The notes: generated by a model not told the origin, from the sequence alone. Counted from the stretch's first letter, positions 15,292 to 23,720 are shown. The stretch is 64,000 nt of DNA from Streptomyces rapamycinicus NRRL 5491 (GCF_024298965.1 NZ_CP085193.1:3224001-3288000); one strand, 5' to 3'. Translations and numbers: made by a program.

Positions 15292-16070
15292 AGCTCCCCC
15301 TCCCGCGCCACGCGCCGGGTGACCGCGTTGTCGGACGCGCCGGTGATGGAGGAGACGATCTGCTCCTGGGAGGTGGTGGTGACGTCGAAGAACCCGTTGT
15401 TGCGGCCCAGGCGCAGCACCGCGACCCAGTCCGCGACCGCCTTGACGTCGCCCAGGTTGTGGCTGATCAGCAGCACTCCGAGCCCGCGTTCACGGAGCCG
15501 TTCCACCAGGTCGAGGACCTGCGCGGTCTGCTCGATACCGAGGGCGGCGGTGGGCTCGTCCAGCATCACCAGGCTCGGCGCGCCGAGCAGCGCCCGGGAG
15601 ATGGCGACGGTCTGCCGCTGGCCGCCGGAGAGGGACGCGACGGGCCTGCGGACGTCGGGGATGCGGATGGAGAGGGTGGCCAGCAGATCGCGGGTGCGGC
15701 GCTCCATCTCCACCTCGTCCAGGACGCCGATCCGGGTGATCTCGCGGCCGAGGAAGAGATTGCCGACCACGTCGAGGTTGTCGCAGAGCGCGAGGTCCTG
15801 GTAGACGGTGGCGATCCCCAGGTGCTGGGCGTCGTGCGGGCGGCCGATGTGGATGGGGCGGCCCTGCCATTCGAGGGTGCCGGTGTCGGCTGGTTCGACG
15901 CCCGCGATCACCTTGACCAGGGTGGACTTCCCCGCGCCGTTGTCGCCCACCAGGGCGATGACCTCACCGGCGTGGATCTCCAGCTCGACGTCCGTGAGCG
16001 CCCGCACCGCGCCGAAGCGCTTGAAGACGCCACTCAGCGACAGCAGGGGCGGGGCCGACGGTCGGGCCAT
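15288..16070 (-). CDS. Sugar ABC transporter ATP-binding protein (XylG-like, single domain)
   Basis: The 260-residue ATPase has Walker A GDNGAGKST (residues about 42-50), Q-loop TVYQDLALCDN, ABC signature LSGGQRQ, Walker B LVMLDEPTAALG and the switch histidine in LLISHNL. XylG, RbsA and MglA proteins of this class carry two ATPase domains of about 500 residues in total. Here there is only one, a form common in actinobacteria, which presumably works as a homodimer. It sits between the permease and solute-binding lipoprotein genes, overlapping the permease gene by four bases and 12 bp from the lipoprotein gene, so all three are one transport unit. Confidence 0.94.
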   Translation of the reverse strand: MARPSAPPLLSLSGVFKRFGAVRALTDVELEIHAGEVIALVGDNGAGKSTLVKVIAGVEPADTGTLEWQGRPIHIGRPHDAQHLGIATVYQDLALCDNLDVVGNLFLGREITRIGVLDEVEMERRTRDLLATLSIRIPDVRRPVASLSGGQRQTVAISRALLGAPSLVMLDEPTAALGIEQTAQVLDLVERLRERGLGVLLISHNLGDVKAVADWVAVLRLGRNNGFFDVTTTSQEQIVSSITGASDNAVTRRVAREGEL

Positions 16071-16082
16071 CCGCGCCTCCCT

Positions 16083-17291
16083 TCATTCCGCGTCGTGCGG
16101 TGACCCGTCCGGGTCGATGAGCCCGGCCTTGCGGCAGTCATCCGCGTACTTCTTGCTGCATATCTGATCGACGCGATACAGACCGTCCTTGATGACGGTG
16201 CTCTTGATGTTGTGCACGGTCACGGCCACCGGCTCGAGCAGCACCGCGGGGATGCCACGGGTGGTGGAGTTGTTGACCCGGTGTGTCGCGATCCCGTCGA
16301 GCGATCTGCCGTGTCCCACCGCGATGGCCATCTCGGCGGCGGTGTAGGCCTCGGGCTTGAACGGCTTGTAGACGGTCATGTACTGCTCGCCCGCGAGGAT
16401 CCGCTGAATGCCCGCGACCTCGGCGTCCTGACCGGTGACCGGGGGGATCGGATGGATCCGGGCCGCCTTGAGGGCGGTGATGACGCCCGAGGCCAGGCCG
16501 TCGTTGGCCGCGAGAACGCCGTCGATGCCATAGGGGCCCAGGGCGGCGATGGCGGCGGACATGTTGCGGTTGGCGTTCTCCGGGCGCCAGCCGACGGTCT
16601 CGTAGGACTTGGCGATCTTGACCTTGCCGCGGAGGACGGACCGCGCGCCCCGCTCGAACCAGCCCGCGTTGGGGTCGGTCGACGAGCCGTTCATCATGAC
16701 GATCCGGCTGCTCCTGGCCTTCGGGCCGAGTGCCCTCAGCAGCGCCTCGCCCTGGAGCCTGCCGACGCTTCCGCCGTCGAAGGAGACATAGCCGGAGATG
16801 GGCCCCTCCGCGATGCGGTCGTAGGCGATGACCGGGACGTGGGCGCGGTGGGCCTGGACCACGGAGTGGCGGACGGCCTTGCCGTCCACCGCGTCCAGGA
16901 TGAGCACATCGATGCCGTTGCTGATCATGGCTTCGATCTGGAAGCGCTGGGCGGCCGGATCGTGCTGGGCGCTGGAGTAGCTCACCGTGCAGCGCGGGCA
17001 CAGCTGCTTGACCCGCTGCTGGATCAGGGGCCTGTCGAAGCGCTCGAAGCGGACGATCTCGTTCTCCGGGAGCAGCAGGCCGATCCGCAGCGGCCCGTGG
17101 TGGTGGGTCCCGGCCACGCTCATCCTCTCGCCGATCTGGGCCGCCTTGCCGCAGGCGGCGAGGGACACGGCCAGGACGAGGCCCACCGCGACGGCGACGG
17201 CCGCGCGGAGGCGGTCGCGCGTGCGGGAACGGCTCAACACCCGGCTCGGACGGGAACGGCTCATCGCCCGGCGCATGCGGGAACGGCTCAT
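16083..17291 (-). CDS. Sugar ABC transporter substrate-binding lipoprotein
   Basis: The 402-residue protein has a signal sequence with a lipobox (LAVSLAAC, cysteine near residue 47), followed by a periplasmic-binding-protein type 1 fold: RIGLLLPENEIVRFERFD, ISNGIDVLILDAVDGKAV, HVPVIAYDRI, VSFDGGSVGRLQGEALL and GVLAANDGLASGVITALK. This is the XylF/ChvE-like sugar-binder pattern. It delivers a pentose or similar sugar to the adjacent permease. The N-terminus is odd: the first 25 residues are a repeated Arg/Ser motif (MSRSR, SRSRP, SRSRT) encoded by direct repeats of CGGGAACGG. A later start is possible. Its first codons overlap the end of the SpoIIE-type gene by four bases. Confidence 0.93.
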   Translation of the reverse strand: MSRSRMRRAMSRSRPSRVLSRSRTRDRLRAAVAVAVGLVLAVSLAACGKAAQIGERMSVAGTHHHGPLRIGLLLPENEIVRFERFDRPLIQQRVKQLCPRCTVSYSSAQHDPAAQRFQIEAMISNGIDVLILDAVDGKAVRHSVVQAHRAHVPVIAYDRIAEGPISGYVSFDGGSVGRLQGEALLRALGPKARSSRIVMMNGSSTDPNAGWFERGARSVLRGKVKIAKSYETVGWRPENANRNMSAAIAALGPYGIDGVLAANDGLASGVITALKAARIHPIPPVTGQDAEVAGIQRILAGEQYMTVYKPFKPEAYTAAEMAIAVGHGRSLDGIATHRVNNSTTRGIPAVLLEPVAVTVHNIKSTVIKDGLYRVDQICSKKYADDCRKAGLIDPDGSPHDAE

Positions 17292-19858
17292 CGCCTCGCC
17301 CTCCTCCTTCTCGGCCCCCTCCTCCCCGTGGCCCCCTCGGCCTCGTCCCCCTCCGTCCGTTCCTCAGGTCCCGCATCGCTCGGGCCCTCCGGCAGCTCCG
17401 CCGGGGGCGAGGGCCCTTCCGGCGGTCCGCCCCCGGGCTCCTTCCGCGGCTCCTCCCGCGGGGCCGACAAGTTGATCTCGCCCCAGACCTGCTTGCCCCC
17501 GCTCAGCGGCACCGAGCCCCAGGTCTGCGACATCGCCTCGATCAGCAGCAGCCCCCGTCCGCCGGTGGCCTCCCAGTCCACGGTCCTCGGTTTGACGGGG
17601 GTACGCGGCGAGAGGTCGTTCACCGCGATCCGCAGCCGGTCCGCGGTCAGCGTCAGATTCAGCCGCACCTCGCCGCGGGTGTGCACCAGGGCGTTGGTGA
17701 CCAGTTCGGAGGTGACCAGCAGGGCCACGTCCAGCTCGGCCTCCAGCCCCCAGTTGCGCAGGGTGCGCGCGGTGAAGCGGCGGGCGTGCATCACCGCGTC
17801 GGGCAGCCGCCACACCGTCCAGCTCGCCCGGGTGGGCCGCACCCGCATCCCGTCGTAGCGCAGCAACAGCAGCGCCACGTCGTCGTCCCGGCGGCTGTCC
17901 CCGCCGAGCAGCGCGTCCGCGACCCCGCCGGGGTCGGACGGATCGGCGCGGGCCAGCGCTTGGCGGGCCCGGCGCACCCCGTCTTCCAGGTCGAGCCGGG
18001 CGGACTCGACCAGACCATCCGTGACCAGCGCGATCAGAGTGCCGGAGGTCAGCCCGGCCGCGGTCATCGGGAACTCGGCGTCCGCGACCACGCCCAGCGG
18101 CGGGCCGCCCTCGACGTCGAGCTCCACGGTGGTGCCGTCCGGGTGGCGCAGCAGCGGCTGGATGTGTCCGGCCCGGACGAACCACGCCTCGCCCTCCTCC
18201 ATGTCGAGGTCGGCGTAGCAGCAGGTCGCGAAGAGATCGGTCTCCATGCCGACGAGGAGGCGGTTGGCGTGCGCCACGACCACGTCGGGCGGGTGGCCCT
18301 CCACCGCGTAGGCCCGGATGGCGGTGCGCATCTGGCCCATGATCGTGGCGGCCGCGGCGCTGTGGCCCTGCACATCCCCGATGACCAGCGCCACATGGCC
18401 GTCCGGCAGCGGGATGACGTCGTACCAGTCGCCGCCCACCTCCAGCCCCATCGTCGCGGGCAGATAGCGGGTGACGGCCACCCCGCCGGGCAGCTCCGGC
18501 AGCTTCCGGGGCAGCAGGCTGCGCTGGAGCATGGTGGCCAGTTCGTGTTCGGCGTCCAGGGCGTGGGCGCGCACCAGGGCCTGCCCCACCAGACCGGCGG
18601 TCGCGGTCAGCAGCGAGCGCTCCTCCGGGCCGAACTCATGCCGCTCCTCCCAGCCGATCAGGCATACGCCGACGATCCGGCCGTCCGCCGGGAGCGGGAG
18701 GACGGCGAGGCCGCCGGGGCCGATACCGGCGAGCCCGGGTTCCAGATCGGCGCCCTCGGGCCAGAGGCTGACCTGCCCCTCCCGCAGCGCCTCCGCCAGC
18801 GTGGGCAGGGCATGGCTGGGCGGCTCGGGCCATTCGGAGCGCCAGGCGGCCCGCCACACCTCGGGCCAGGCGGCGGGTTCGGCGGGGGCGAGGACGCCGA
18901 CCACCAGCTGATCGGCCTGGAGCTCGGCGACCGCGAGCCGCCCCGCCCCCAGCGGATCGCGCAGCGCGCCGACCACGGCCCGGCCCACATCCCGTACGGT
19001 GGTGGCCCCGGCCAGGGCGGCGGACAGCCGCTGCGCCAGGGACACCTCGTCGGCGGTGGGCCGCAGGTACGAGGTCTCCGCGATCACGCCGAGCATGCGC
19101 CGGGGCGTGCCGTCCGCCGCCGTCTCGACCCGGGCGCGCAGGCCCAGCCAGCGCAGTTCCCCGTTCGGCCGGCGGATCCGGAACTCCAGCTGTGCGGTGC
19201 CGGAGGTCAGCAGGTCGGGCTCCAGGACCGACATCAGGGCGGGGATGTCGTCCGGCACGGCGACCGCCAGCAGGGTCTCCACCCGCCCGTCGAAGTCCTC
19301 CCCGGGGATGCCGAAGAGGTCGAGCACCTGGGTGTCGGCGGTCATCCGCCCGCTGTCGAGGTGCAGCACGAACGAACCGACCCGCAGCCGGTCCAGGGTG
19401 AGGCCGGGCAGCTCGGGTCTCCGCTGGGTGAGCGCCCGCGGCCCGGCCGCCTCCACCCCGGCGGCCACGTGGTGGGCGTAGAGCTCGATGAAGCCGCGGC
19501 GGTCGGCGTCGATCCCGCCGGGCGCCTCGTCCACCACCACCAGACACCCCAGCCCCTTGCCGTCCCCGCCGAGCGGCAGCGCCCCCAGCGAGACGCCGGG
19601 CGTGGTGGGGGTCTCGGGCGTGGTGGGCCCGATGGGGCCGTAGGCGGCGAGTTCGGTGGGGGTCAGCCACAGGGGGCGCCCGGCGCGGAAGGCGTCGGCG
19701 ACGGGCGAGCGCCCGGACACGGGGTAGCGAGCCGGCAGCGCGTACGACCGTCCGGCGCCGCGCACCGTCTCGGCCAACCGCAGCTCGGCACCCTCCGCGT
19801 CCAGCACATAGACAGCCACCAACGCGGTCCCCGTGAACGTCAGCACATGCCCGGTCAC
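17288..19858 (-). CDS. GAF-PAS-GAF-SpoIIE phosphatase-HATPase multidomain regulator
   Basis: The 856-residue protein starts at GTG 19858. Order of domains: GAF-like (about 1-150), PAS (about 165-270, with the FRIRRPNGELRWLGLRARVE PAC end), a second GAF (about 285-440), a SpoIIE/PP2C phosphatase (about 455-690; LEVGGDWYDVIPL, VIGDVQGHSAAAA, VRAGHIQPLL, LIALVTDGLVES), and a GHKL ATPase (about 705-810; LVTSELVTNALVHT, DWEATGGRGLLLIEAM). A Pro/Glu-rich tail follows. Family members combine an anti-anti-sigma phosphatase with an anti-sigma kinase in one chain. It is the first gene of the sugar ABC operon, overlapping the lipoprotein gene by four bases, an unusual pairing that suggests the sensor and transporter share an input. 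Confidence 0.93.
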   Translation of the reverse strand: MTGHVLTFTGTALVAVYVLDAEGAELRLAETVRGAGRSYALPARYPVSGRSPVADAFRAGRPLWLTPTELAAYGPIGPTTPETPTTPGVSLGALPLGGDGKGLGCLVVVDEAPGGIDADRRGFIELYAHHVAAGVEAAGPRALTQRRPELPGLTLDRLRVGSFVLHLDSGRMTADTQVLDLFGIPGEDFDGRVETLLAVAVPDDIPALMSVLEPDLLTSGTAQLEFRIRRPNGELRWLGLRARVETAADGTPRRMLGVIAETSYLRPTADEVSLAQRLSAALAGATTVRDVGRAVVGALRDPLGAGRLAVAELQADQLVVGVLAPAEPAAWPEVWRAAWRSEWPEPPSHALPTLAEALREGQVSLWPEGADLEPGLAGIGPGGLAVLPLPADGRIVGVCLIGWEERHEFGPEERSLLTATAGLVGQALVRAHALDAEHELATMLQRSLLPRKLPELPGGVAVTRYLPATMGLEVGGDWYDVIPLPDGHVALVIGDVQGHSAAAATIMGQMRTAIRAYAVEGHPPDVVVAHANRLLVGMETDLFATCCYADLDMEEGEAWFVRAGHIQPLLRHPDGTTVELDVEGGPPLGVVADAEFPMTAAGLTSGTLIALVTDGLVESARLDLEDGVRRARQALARADPSDPGGVADALLGGDSRRDDDVALLLLRYDGMRVRPTRASWTVWRLPDAVMHARRFTARTLRNWGLEAELDVALLVTSELVTNALVHTRGEVRLNLTLTADRLRIAVNDLSPRTPVKPRTVDWEATGGRGLLLIEAMSQTWGSVPLSGGKQVWGEINLSAPREEPRKEPGGGPPEGPSPPAELPEGPSDAGPEERTEGDEAEGATGRRGPRRRRARR

Positions 19859-20220
19859 AGCCCGCCTGCACCGCCTCCGTGCGTGGACCGCCGGTCTCGT
19901 GGGCGTACCCGGACCCTTGATCGGCCTCCGCGCGGCGACCGGTCACGACCACCGGCGGGGCCTTCGCTGCCGCGCCCCCTCGAAAGGGATGGCGCCTCTC
20001 CTCAAATCATGGCACAGCGGGGTGAACCCGGCCATCTCCCTCCGGGGCGACGGTGCTCGGCCGCACTGGGTGTCCGGCGGGTCTTTCCCCTCCCCGCCCC
20101 TTCCCGCAGCGTCCATTTGCGGTTCCGCCGTGGGAAGGGGGGCGAAGCCCCGGGCCGGGGGTCTGGGGCAGAGCCCGGCCCGGGGACTGGGCGGCCCGGC
20201 GGTGCGGGAGACTGGGCGGC
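19859..20220. repeat. Intergenic region with C-rich repeat half-module
   Basis: No gene is supported in this 362-bp stretch between the divergent SpoIIE-type and GNAT genes. It contains one copy of the TTTCCCCTCCCCGCCCC box (about 20088-20106), a GCGGTTCCGCCGTGGG segment and a CCCGGGCCGGGGGTCTGGGGCAGAG segment, the same building blocks as the larger repeat modules at 27151, 30663 and 40266. Promoters for both genes must lie here, but I could not pick out convincing -10 and -35 boxes. Confidence 0.6.
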
Positions 20221-20715
20221 ATGGTGCGGCTGCGAGTGGTCACGACGGACGACTGGCCGCTGTGGCGGGACGTCCGCCGGACCGCGCTGGCCGAGGCGCC
20301 GGACGCCTTCAAGTCCCGGCTCGCCGACTGGCACCGCGGCGGCGAGGAGCGGTGGCGCGCCCGGCTGGAGATGCCGGACGCCCATCACGTCGTGGCCCTG
20401 CTGGACGGCCGTGCGGTCGGGATGGCGGGCGGCATGCCCGGGGACGGGGACGGGCGGCCGCCGGAGCTGAGGTCGGTCTGGGTCAGCCCCGGGGCGCGCG
20501 GTCACGGCGTCGGCGGCCGGCTGATCGCGGCGGTCGAGACCTGGGCCCTGCGGACGGGCGCCACGGCGCTGCGGCTGGCGGTGATCCCGGGCAACGCACC
20601 GGCGATCGCCCTCTACGAGCGTCACGGTTTCGCCGCCACCCGGGAGCCGGGGGATCTGCTGGCCGACGGCGTGACCAGGGAACTGGTCATGGTGAAGGCG
20701 CTGCGGCGGAGTTGA
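20221..20715 (+). CDS. GNAT-family N-acetyltransferase
   Basis: The 164-residue protein has the GNAT fold order: a first strand MVRLRVVTTDDWPLWRDVR, then HHVVALLDGRAVGMAGGM, the acetyl-CoA pyrophosphate loop in LRSVWVSPGARGHGVGGRLI (with the R/Q-x-x-G-x-G/A pattern, residues about 83-102), and LRLAVIPGNAPAIALYERHGF, the terminal N-x-x-A-x-x-x-Y-x-x-x-GF signature. Such enzymes transfer acetyl from acetyl-CoA to small amines or protein N-termini. The substrate is unknown. I chose the ATG at 20221 because the first conserved strand starts there. Longer upstream frames run through intergenic repeats. Confidence 0.9.
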   Translation: MVRLRVVTTDDWPLWRDVRRTALAEAPDAFKSRLADWHRGGEERWRARLEMPDAHHVVALLDGRAVGMAGGMPGDGDGRPPELRSVWVSPGARGHGVGGRLIAAVETWALRTGATALRLAVIPGNAPAIALYERHGFAATREPGDLLADGVTRELVMVKALRRS

Positions 20716-20799
20716 CCCGCCCAGCACGCCCCGCCACCACAGTCGTGAATTCCGTTCATTAATATGGACACGCCATCGAGTCTGCCCTACCTTGACTCT

Positions 20800-20811
20800 T
20801 GGTCTAGACCA
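20800..20811. promoter_or_regulatory. DasR-type palindrome (dre-like site)
   Basis: A perfect 12-bp palindrome, TGGTCTAGACCA, lies just upstream of the jelly-roll operon and 41 bp before its chosen start codon. The known DasR-responsive element of Streptomyces is a 16-bp palindrome with the core GGTCTAGACC, which is identical here. A TTGACT hexamer (20793-20798) that could be a -35 box adjoins it. DasR is the GlcNAc-6-phosphate-responsive GntR repressor of aminosugar and chitin genes, so this site predicts control of the operon by aminosugar supply. Confidence 0.75.
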
Positions 20812-20852
20812 TGATCCAACAAGGGAACGGAACAGACCGGAGGTGGGTTGAT

Positions 20853-21557
20853 ATGCCCGCATTACGCATCAGACGCTTCCCCCGCGCCAGGGCCGCCCTG
20901 GCCGTTGCCGCGCTCCTCGGGGTCCTGTCGGCGGGGGTCGCGTCCGGGGGGACGGCCACGGCGAAGGAGGCCGCGGCGTCACCGACCGATGGATGGACGC
21001 AGACGTCGTTCACATACTCGATGCACAAGCCGTGGAACCTCGACCTGAGCGAGCGCTACAGCTACGACTCGAGCACGAAGACCCACACCATGTGGGTCAA
21101 CTCCACCGATGAGCCGTTCGAAGAGGGCAGCGGCACCGATCCGCGCACCGAAATGCGGTGGAAGCAGGAGTACACCTCGGGACAGCGCATGTGGGACGCC
21201 GATGTGTATGTGCCGTCCGGGACCAACGGCGCCGACATCATGCAGATCCTGCGCGTCAAGCACCCCAGCGGAACCCCGGCCACCGACATCATGTTCCGGG
21301 TGTCCAGTGAGAACGGGGGAACGCTCAAGCGCTATACGGACACGGTCATCAAGTCCGGTATCTACAACAAGTGGTGGAACCTGAAGGTCGCCCACAACGC
21401 GAGCACCGGAAAGATCCAGGTCTACGCCGACGACAAGCTCGTGCTGACGGTCGACGACCGGGGACCGGCGACCCGCCACTTCAAGAACGGCGTCTACCAC
21501 CACGGCAGCGGCCGGGCCGAGGCGCGGTTCCGCAACATCCACTATTGGGTCAAGTAG
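20853..21557 (+). CDS. Secreted polysaccharide-lyase-like jelly-roll protein (TTA codon)
   Basis: The 234-residue protein has a Tat/Sec-like signal (RIRRFPRARAALAVAALLGVLSAG) and a mature beta-jelly-roll resembling polysaccharide lyase families 7/20: RTEMRWKQEYTSGQRMWDADVYVP, then IMQILRVKHPSG, KWWNLKVAHNASTGKIQVYADD and HFKNGVYHHGSGRAEARFRNIHYW (quoted in parts). The conserved R-x-E and YHHGSG patterns are typical, but lyase activity is not demonstrated. ATG 20853 was chosen because GGAGGTGGG precedes it. ATG 20811 lies in the DasR-type palindrome. Codon 4 is TTA (20862-20864), so translation should depend on bldA tRNA. It is the first gene of a three-gene operon. Confidence 0.75.
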   Translation: MPALRIRRFPRARAALAVAALLGVLSAGVASGGTATAKEAAASPTDGWTQTSFTYSMHKPWNLDLSERYSYDSSTKTHTMWVNSTDEPFEEGSGTDPRTEMRWKQEYTSGQRMWDADVYVPSGTNGADIMQILRVKHPSGTPATDIMFRVSSENGGTLKRYTDTVIKSGIYNKWWNLKVAHNASTGKIQVYADDKLVLTVDDRGPATRHFKNGVYHHGSGRAEARFRNIHYWVK

Positions 21558-21569
21558 AGGAGTGGGACC

Positions 21570-22178
21570 GTGCCCAGGAAACACCGTGTGATCGCCGGGA
21601 TGTCCGCCGCCTGCGGACTGCTGCTGGCGGCGTCGGGCGTCGCGCGCGCCGAGGTCGAACCGGGCGGCTGGTCGTCCGAGTCCCCGGGGTTCAAGGTGCA
21701 GGAGCGGGGATGCGGAGAGGTCGACAACCTCACCTTCGAGCTCACCTGCTCCACCGCGAGCGGGGACCAGCGGGCCGAGCGGCGCTATGACACCTACACC
21801 GGCGGGACCCACCAGTTCGAGGGCTACTTCCGGGTCACCAGCATGGGCGGCACCCGGATCAGCCTGAAGCAGACGTTCAACGACACCGAAGGCGACGCCG
21901 GTCCGTACTTCATGCTCGCGGTCGAGCGCGGCGGGCGGCTGTACGCCGTGCACGGCGGGGACACCCTGTCCAACGCGGGGACGGTCGGGGCCACGGTGCG
22001 CGTCAACACGGTGCACCAGGTGGGCAAGGAGCACCGTACGTACATCAACGGCTCGCTCAAGCACACCGTGGACAGCCCCGGCGGCAGCTTCTACGACAAG
22101 TTCGGGGCGTACCGCACCAGCAGCGGCAACGGCCCGGCCACCGTGGTCTGGAGCAATGTGAAGTTCTGGCGCAAGTGA
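21570..22178 (+). CDS. Secreted jelly-roll protein, relative of upstream gene
   Basis: The 202-residue protein carries a signal peptide (MPRKHRVIAGMSAACGLLLAASGVARA) and a mature domain with the same ordered motifs as its neighbour: RAERRYDTYTGGTHQFEGYF, ISLKQTFND, TVHQVGKEHRTYINGS and KFGAYRTSSGNGPATVVWSNVKFW. These match the glucuronan-lyase/PL7-like jelly-roll pattern better than the upstream copy does (HQFEGYF). The two genes are probably ancient tandem duplicates. It starts 12 bp after the upstream stop, and its own stop overlaps the GTG start of the lipoprotein gene. A carbohydrate-binding or cleaving role outside the cell is inferred. Confidence 0.72.
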   Translation: MPRKHRVIAGMSAACGLLLAASGVARAEVEPGGWSSESPGFKVQERGCGEVDNLTFELTCSTASGDQRAERRYDTYTGGTHQFEGYFRVTSMGGTRISLKQTFNDTEGDAGPYFMLAVERGGRLYAVHGGDTLSNAGTVGATVRVNTVHQVGKEHRTYINGSLKHTVDSPGGSFYDKFGAYRTSSGNGPATVVWSNVKFWRK

Positions 22179-22942
22179 ACGGCTCGGTACGCGCCCTGGC
22201 GGCGGCGGTCCTCGTCGCCGCCGGGCTTTCCGGAATCAGCGGGTGCGCGGCGTCCACGGAACCGCCGGACGCCCCGGACACCCCCGGGGGAGCCCGGACC
22301 GGGACCGTGCTCAGCGTCACCCGGGTCTCCCCCGTCGACGCCGAGCTGAGCTGGCACGGAACGGCGCCGGGCGCCGCGGGGCGGATCGTGGAGTTCGCGA
22401 CCGAACCCCGGGGGCCCTGGACGATCCTCGCCTACGCCCCGCTCGGTCAGACCACCTACCGGCACCCGGATCTGCTCCCGGAGACCCACTTCTACTACCG
22501 GGTGCGGCCGTACTTCGGACCCGCGTCCCGGCCGGTCGACGTCGCCCTGCCCAAGGGGGCGTTCACCAAGGCGGAGCAGCGCCAGGAGCACACCTGGGCG
22601 CCGCCGCGCACCATCCGGCGGGCAGGGGTGCGCACCAGCCCCGTCCGGCGGCCGTCGGCCACCCCGACCGATCTGCGCGCGACCGTCATGCACGCCAACG
22701 GCATCCAGTTCACCTGGACCGACCACGCCGAGGGCGAACGGGGCTATCTGCTGGAGGACCGCCCCCGGGGCGGCGGCTCCTTCCGTCCCGTCGCCGTGCT
22801 CGACCCGGACATCAACTCCTTCGGGCTGATCACCCTGCCGAACGAGAAGCGGGCCTCCTACCGGGTCCGCCCCTTCACCTACGGCGAACGGTCCAACATC
22901 GCCCGGATGACCACCGGCGCGCGGCCCGCCGGGCGCGGCTGA
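22175..22942 (+). CDS. Lipoprotein with two fibronectin type III-like domains
   Basis: The 255-residue protein begins at GTG 22175, overlapping the previous TGA. A signal sequence ends in a lipobox (SGISGCAAS, cysteine at residue 24), so it is membrane-anchored outside the cell. Two FnIII-like modules follow: SVTRVSPVDAELSWHG to HFYYRVRPYFG (about 47-110) and LRATVMHANGIQFTWTDHAEGERGYLLED to RASYRVRPFTYG (about 168-245). FnIII domains usually act as spacers in actinomycete glycan-degrading systems, consistent with the two upstream jelly-roll proteins. No catalytic residues are recognisable. As the third gene of the DasR-site operon it may tether or present the secreted partners. Confidence 0.78.
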   Translation: MNGSVRALAAAVLVAAGLSGISGCAASTEPPDAPDTPGGARTGTVLSVTRVSPVDAELSWHGTAPGAAGRIVEFATEPRGPWTILAYAPLGQTTYRHPDLLPETHFYYRVRPYFGPASRPVDVALPKGAFTKAEQRQEHTWAPPRTIRRAGVRTSPVRRPSATPTDLRATVMHANGIQFTWTDHAEGERGYLLEDRPRGGGSFRPVAVLDPDINSFGLITLPNEKRASYRVRPFTYGERSNIARMTTGARPAGRG

Positions 22943-22953
22943 ACGCCACCGCC

Positions 22954-23700
22954 TCAGTCCCCGGCGCTCCCGGCGCCCCGGGTGTCCACCGGGGACGGGG
23001 CGAGCACCTCCGGCAGCGGGGTGTGCCGGGCCCCGGCGATGAGGACGTCGAAGCCCCAGGCCAGCCGGTCCTGGGGGGACCCGGACAGCAGCCGTGTGCC
23101 GAGCGCGGCGATATGCGGATGGGTCCGCGGTGAGACGTCCCGCACCACCGTGGCGAGCGCCTGCCAGTCCGCCTCGCTCTGCGGGGTGTGGCCGGGGGCC
23201 CGGTGGGCGTGCTCGGCCGCGGTCGCGGTGGCGAACTGCAGCAGCAGATCGAGCAGCCACGCGGCCCGGTCGGGCTCGAGGCCGCCCTCGTCCAGCAGCG
23301 CCAGCAGCGCCTCCACCAGCTTCAGATAGTGCTTGCCGAAGGGGCGCGCCACCAGGGCGGACTGGGCGAGTCCTGGGTACTCGAACAGCACCGAGGTGTA
23401 CGAGGTGAGGACGCGCACCAGCCGGTCGCTCCAGTCGCCGTCCGCCTTCGCCGGGCTCAGGTCGACGCCGCCGAGGAGCTCGTCCAGGACGGCCGCGTGC
23501 AGCTCGGCCATGTTGCGGACGTAGACGTAGAGCGACGCCGGCCCGGTGTCCAGCTCCTTGGCCAGGCGGCGCATCGTCACCCGCTCCAGGCCCTCGGCAC
23601 GCATGAGGTCGACCGTGGTGGCGATGATGCCTTCCCGGGTCAGGGCCGGTTTCGCCGGACGTTCCCGGCGGCTCCGCGGGGCGGTGGGGTGCGCTGTCAT
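22954..23700 (-). CDS. TetR-family transcriptional regulator
   Basis: The 248-residue regulator has the TetR helix-turn-helix near the N-terminus: LTREGIIATTVDLMRAEGLERVTMRRLAKELDTGPASLYVYVRNMAELHAAVLDEL, residues about 19-74, given here as one region (the helix-turn-helix core is ELDTGPASLYVYVRN). The C-terminal ligand domain is typical of the TetR_C class that controls drug or redox genes. It is divergent from a FAD monooxygenase gene, and the gap holds a five-unit operator-like array. Its own promoter must also lie there, so it probably represses both itself and the monooxygenase/hydrolase pair. The ligand is unknown but likely a monooxygenase substrate. Confidence 0.93.
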   Translation of the reverse strand: MTAHPTAPRSRRERPAKPALTREGIIATTVDLMRAEGLERVTMRRLAKELDTGPASLYVYVRNMAELHAAVLDELLGGVDLSPAKADGDWSDRLVRVLTSYTSVLFEYPGLAQSALVARPFGKHYLKLVEALLALLDEGGLEPDRAAWLLDLLLQFATATAAEHAHRAPGHTPQSEADWQALATVVRDVSPRTHPHIAALGTRLLSGSPQDRLAWGFDVLIAGARHTPLPEVLAPSPVDTRGAGSAGD

Positions 23701-23720
23701 GGCGCCATCGTACCGGGCTG

